Origin: Pyropia yezoensis
Taxonomy: Eukaryota > Rhodophyta > Bangiophyceae > Bangiales > Bangiaceae
Direction: 5' to 3'
Assembly (NCBI GenBank): GCA_009829735.1
Contig: CM020620.1
Coordinates: forward strand, 26,072,951 to 26,136,950
Length of the DNA: 64,000 nt
The first letter of the stretch is position 1; each line of letters begins with the position of its first letter. A program made the position numbers and the translations under genes. Shown here piece after piece: positions 63,461-64,000 of the stretch. Under the pieces are notes generated by a model. It saw only the letters and a list, made by a program, of their open reading frames with translations, made no database searches and had not been told where the DNA came from.

Positions 63461-64000
63461 GGCGAGGGGGCACCCGCACCGAGGCACACGGAACGTTGAC
63501 GGGCGCAGCAAGCGCGTGGTAAGGTGGTTGTTGCCACTCGAGCGAGAGGGCACGTTGATGGGGACCCGCTGAAAAAGGCACCGCACCAAAGCCAGCAGAG
63601 GCACGTGCAGAGGGATCCACGCCAGGGACGTCGACACGCGCCAGCCAAAGGGCTACGCGTCGGAGAAGTTGCGTTCCGCCCCGTAGAGAGGCCACGCTCT
63701 CCCCACCCACCGAGGTATACGGGTCGTGAGGCGACCTGGTCGGGTGACCGTGTCATACAGCGGGGTGCGTAGCCGGGCCACCACCGCAACGGGTCGGCGA
63801 ACGTCCTTGGGACTTCCGACGGTGAGGCTCCGTGTCTCCGCCGGGTGGTCAACCAGACGATCGATCCAGAATCAGGTGTGACGCATAGGTCCACCCTTCC
63901 ACAGAAATGTAGAGGCCTTCTTGAAAGTACCGTACTAAAGTACGTGGTGTTGCACGCAATTTGATTAATTCTACTGGTAAGAATGTAGAAAAGGTGGAAT
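63461..64000. other. Upstream of the Deg gene, no further gene seen
   Basis: Minus-strand frames here are open (to 63637 and 63894) but have no in-frame ATG above 63460 in the Deg frame and no motif. The last ~100 bases are AT-richer. The Deg promoter should lie here; no motif is evident. Confidence 0.5.

Noticed and set aside
1-64000. tRNA, rRNA or other structured RNA genes
   Set aside because: None recognised by eye; a covariance-model scan would be needed to exclude them.

Overview
The window is a piece of a GC-rich eukaryotic nuclear genome. It holds a very large nest of Ty3/gypsy LTR retrotransposons (about 829-54564), followed by a short host-gene region (about 55000-63460). Two host genes are recognisable: a monoacylglycerol-lipase-type alpha/beta hydrolase with Gly/Ala/Pro-rich insertions, and a spliced plastid-type Deg/HtrA protease closest in motif content to cyanobacterial HhoA/HhoB. 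The plastid-type Deg protein, the high GC, the low-complexity inserts and the retrotransposon load suggest a GC-rich alga. A bangiophyte red alga (Porphyra/Pyropia type) is my best guess, but nothing here proves the lineage.

Three complete elements sit in the gag gene of an older minus-strand element (O). Element A spans 2508-12157 (minus, 571-bp LTRs, target duplication GACGT). Element B spans 12456-23154 (plus, 363-bp LTRs, CTCTG). Element C spans 23913-33290 (plus, 468-bp LTRs that read as identical, GTCTC). Removing A, B and C rejoins O gag from 33637 down to 2175, followed by its protease and the start of its RT, cut off near 829. To the right lie the 5' halves of older minus-strand elements: D (34446-42725, same family as B), E (42726-49770, family of C), a G/F chimera (49771-50825, LTR of A type), H (50826-53499, family of B) and I (53500-54091). 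Each is cut at the LTR edge of the next, and each lacks its 3' half. One deletion joining O RT to the sequence at 1-828 would explain all the missing halves.

A, B and C share one plan: LTR, an 18-nt primer binding site, gag with a CCHC knuckle, a GGGAAAC heptamer two codons before the gag stop, pol in the -1 frame (protease, RT, RNase H, integrase, chromodomain-like tail), and then a further 2-2.3 kb region carrying a long ORF on the opposite strand, convergent with pol. This antisense ORF is present in A, B and C and survives in part in D and E. It is the best candidate here for an under-described system.

Right of the nest are an 818-bp PIF/Harbinger-like element (TAA duplication), a broken unrecognised gene, a 72-bp minisatellite, the hydrolase (plus strand) and, convergent with it, the Deg protease (minus strand). 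The Deg gene appears to contain a 9-nt microexon that encodes exactly the Pro-Gly-Asn preceding the catalytic serine. All calls come from reading the sequence; no database search was run.
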